Assembly (NCBI GenBank): GCA_021781255.1
Contig: JAJXXG010001268.1
Span: 1-6,214, forward strand
From: Acidobacteriota bacterium
GTDB taxonomy: Bacteria; Acidobacteriota; Terriglobia; Terriglobales; Acidobacteriaceae
Length of the DNA stretch: 6,214 nt
Direction of reading: 5' to 3'
The translations under genes and the position numbers were made by a program. Numbering within the stretch: position 1 is the first letter of the stretch; each line of letters opens with the position of its first letter. A model generated the notes under the pieces. It did not search any database and was not told the origin of the DNA. It worked only from the letters and a program-made list of their open reading frames with translations. Positions 5,790 to 6,214 of the stretch are shown here, in pieces.

Positions 5790-5893
5790 TTGCAGGGTTT
5801 GCCCCATCGGAGCAGGATTCGCCAATCGCTAATGCTTTCAGGGAGATTCGCCATTCGCCCTGTTGCACCGTTTGCGTCCGGTTGCAGGGTTTG
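5790..5893 (+). repeat. TTGCA-x2-GTTTG direct repeats near the tRNA break
   Basis: TTGCAGGGTTTG is found exactly at 5790-5801 and 5882-5893, with a variant TTGCACCGTTTG at 5863-5874. All three share one orientation and lie within 120 bp of the tRNA break. They could be integrase arm-type binding sites, but this rests only on position and repetition. Confidence 0.4.
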
Positions 5894-5944
5894 GCGGCTG
5901 AATTGTCACGATAGCGTCACGGTGTTTTTAGGCGCTTGATTGGC

Positions 5945-6000
5945 GCGGGGCTTCCGGCTGTTGCCCGCCTGAGTTGCCAAGCCGAGAAATCAAGCCCCGC
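5945..6000. repeat. Inverted repeat GCGGGGCTT / AAGCCCCGC
   Basis: Perfect nine-base arms at 5945-5953 and 5992-6000, 38 bp apart. CTTGATT (5935-5941) and AATCAAG (5988-5994) add a second, overlapping pairing in a shifted register. No T tract follows. Function unknown. Confidence 0.4.
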
Positions 6001-6129
6001 TCTCCCACGCTCGCGCGCCCGCGCGTATTGCTCCGGAAATACCCAAATCCGCGCTCAAGCCTCACAACTCTCCAAAGCCCCGCTGAACCTGACCTTGCCC
6101 TCAGAATGCGTATCTCTTAGCGGGCTGGT

Positions 6130-6214
6130 TTAGGGAGATATTCCTCCCGTCGTAGTCGTCGTGGTGGTGTGAATGTGGGAATCGGCTTTATCGATTTCCA
6201 CATTTACACCACCT
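6130..6214 (-). CDS. Possible C-terminal end of a protein with a threonine run, 5' part outside window
   Basis: A minus-strand frame is open from the window edge to TAA at 6130-6132 and encodes GGVNVEIDKADSHIH, seven Thr, then GGISP. The alternating V-N-V-E-I-D pattern followed by a short Thr/Gly tail looks like the end of a beta-rich protein. Only 27 codons are visible. The sequence also forms a long hairpin, so it could equally be a non-coding repeat. No family recognised. Confidence 0.3.
   Translation of the reverse strand, partial: GGVNVEIDKADSHIHTTTTTTTGGISP
6163..6213 (+). repeat. Long hairpin, 22-bp arms with G-U pairs on the plus strand
   Basis: Arms at 6163-6184 and 6192-6213 surround the seven-base loop GCTTTAT. 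Twenty of 22 positions are Watson-Crick; the other two are G opposite T, which pair as G-U in plus-strand RNA but would be A-C mismatches in minus-strand RNA. That favours a structured plus-strand transcript, a terminator-like stem, or the end of a small palindromic element. The window stops one base after the second arm, so its extent is unknown. Confidence 0.6.

Larger units (their letters stand above)
5775..6129. other. Non-coding end of a putative integrated element, repeat-rich
   Basis: No convincing gene on either strand. The stretch starts at the break in tRNA-Glu and carries short repeats: ATTCGCC at 5817-5823, 5846-5852 and 5853-5859, a hairpin CAGGGAGA / TCGCCCTG (5839-5862), and a very GC-rich GCGCGCCCGCGCG block near 6013-6025. 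The pattern suits an attachment-site flank of an integrative element rather than coding DNA. Confidence 0.4.

Noticed and set aside
5775..5806. The 5' half of tRNA-Glu directly adjacent to the 3' half
   Set aside because: The bases cannot form the acceptor stem with CGGGGAC or the anticodon stem with GGCGA, so the tRNA is not intact here.
5790..5893. CRISPR-like array
   Set aside because: Only two exact 12-bp copies and one variant with irregular spacing of 73 and 19 bp, which is too short and irregular for CRISPR.
5936..6133. Plus-strand ORF of 65 codons
   Set aside because: It lies over inverted repeats and GC-rich blocks, lacks a ribosome site and has no recognisable feature.

Overview
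The window looks like a stretch of soil-type Acidobacteriota chromosome, or a close relative. The reasons are moderately high GC, a soluble winged-helix/TolB-like/TPR regulator of a kind expanded in that phylum, and a secreted all-beta protein with no familiar name. The taxonomic call is an inference from gene style, not from a marker gene.

Left part (1-1326, minus strand). The most notable item is a gene that would normally be cut into a 122-residue ORF by an in-frame TGA at 958-960. The same frame stays open for 319 more codons to the window edge. The four codons starting at the TGA read Sec-Gly-Ser-Cys, the signature of the UGSC (seleno)protein family. A compact hairpin (931-943) sits at the distance and has the loop G-U expected of a bacterial SECIS element. 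I read it as one selenoprotein of at least 442 residues: a UGSC domain joined to a second conserved domain with the motif WADGLPVVPPT. Its 3' end lies outside the window.

Region 1327-1940 holds no intact gene. It contains an inverted repeat, then the left end of an IS3-family insertion sequence with the first ~26 codons of its OrfA transposase gene (1683-1825), and a strong palindrome (1873-1900) that may end the next gene.

Centre (1941-4858). Two divergent genes share a 179-bp intergenic region. One is a secreted protein built from two copies of one domain (minus). The other is a 610-residue regulator with an OmpR/CadC-type winged helix, a TolB-like domain and TPRs (plus). A candidate promoter with ACTCC repeats lies before the regulator. 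The arrangement suggests, but does not prove, that the regulator controls its neighbour.

Right part (4868-6214). A nested hairpin is followed by a small single-pass membrane protein (plus) and a convergent 76-residue zinc-ribbon protein (minus). The zinc-ribbon gene has a candidate promoter flanked by four AGTGAAA-type heptamers. At 5731-5774 is the 3' half of a tRNA-Glu(UUC) gene, cut in the anticodon loop. This is the usual scar where an integrative element has entered a tRNA gene, and its polarity puts the element to the right. The segment from 5775 to the end has short direct and inverted repeats, a possible C-terminal coding tail with seven threonines, and a 22-bp hairpin whose two non-Watson-Crick positions are G-U pairs on the plus strand.
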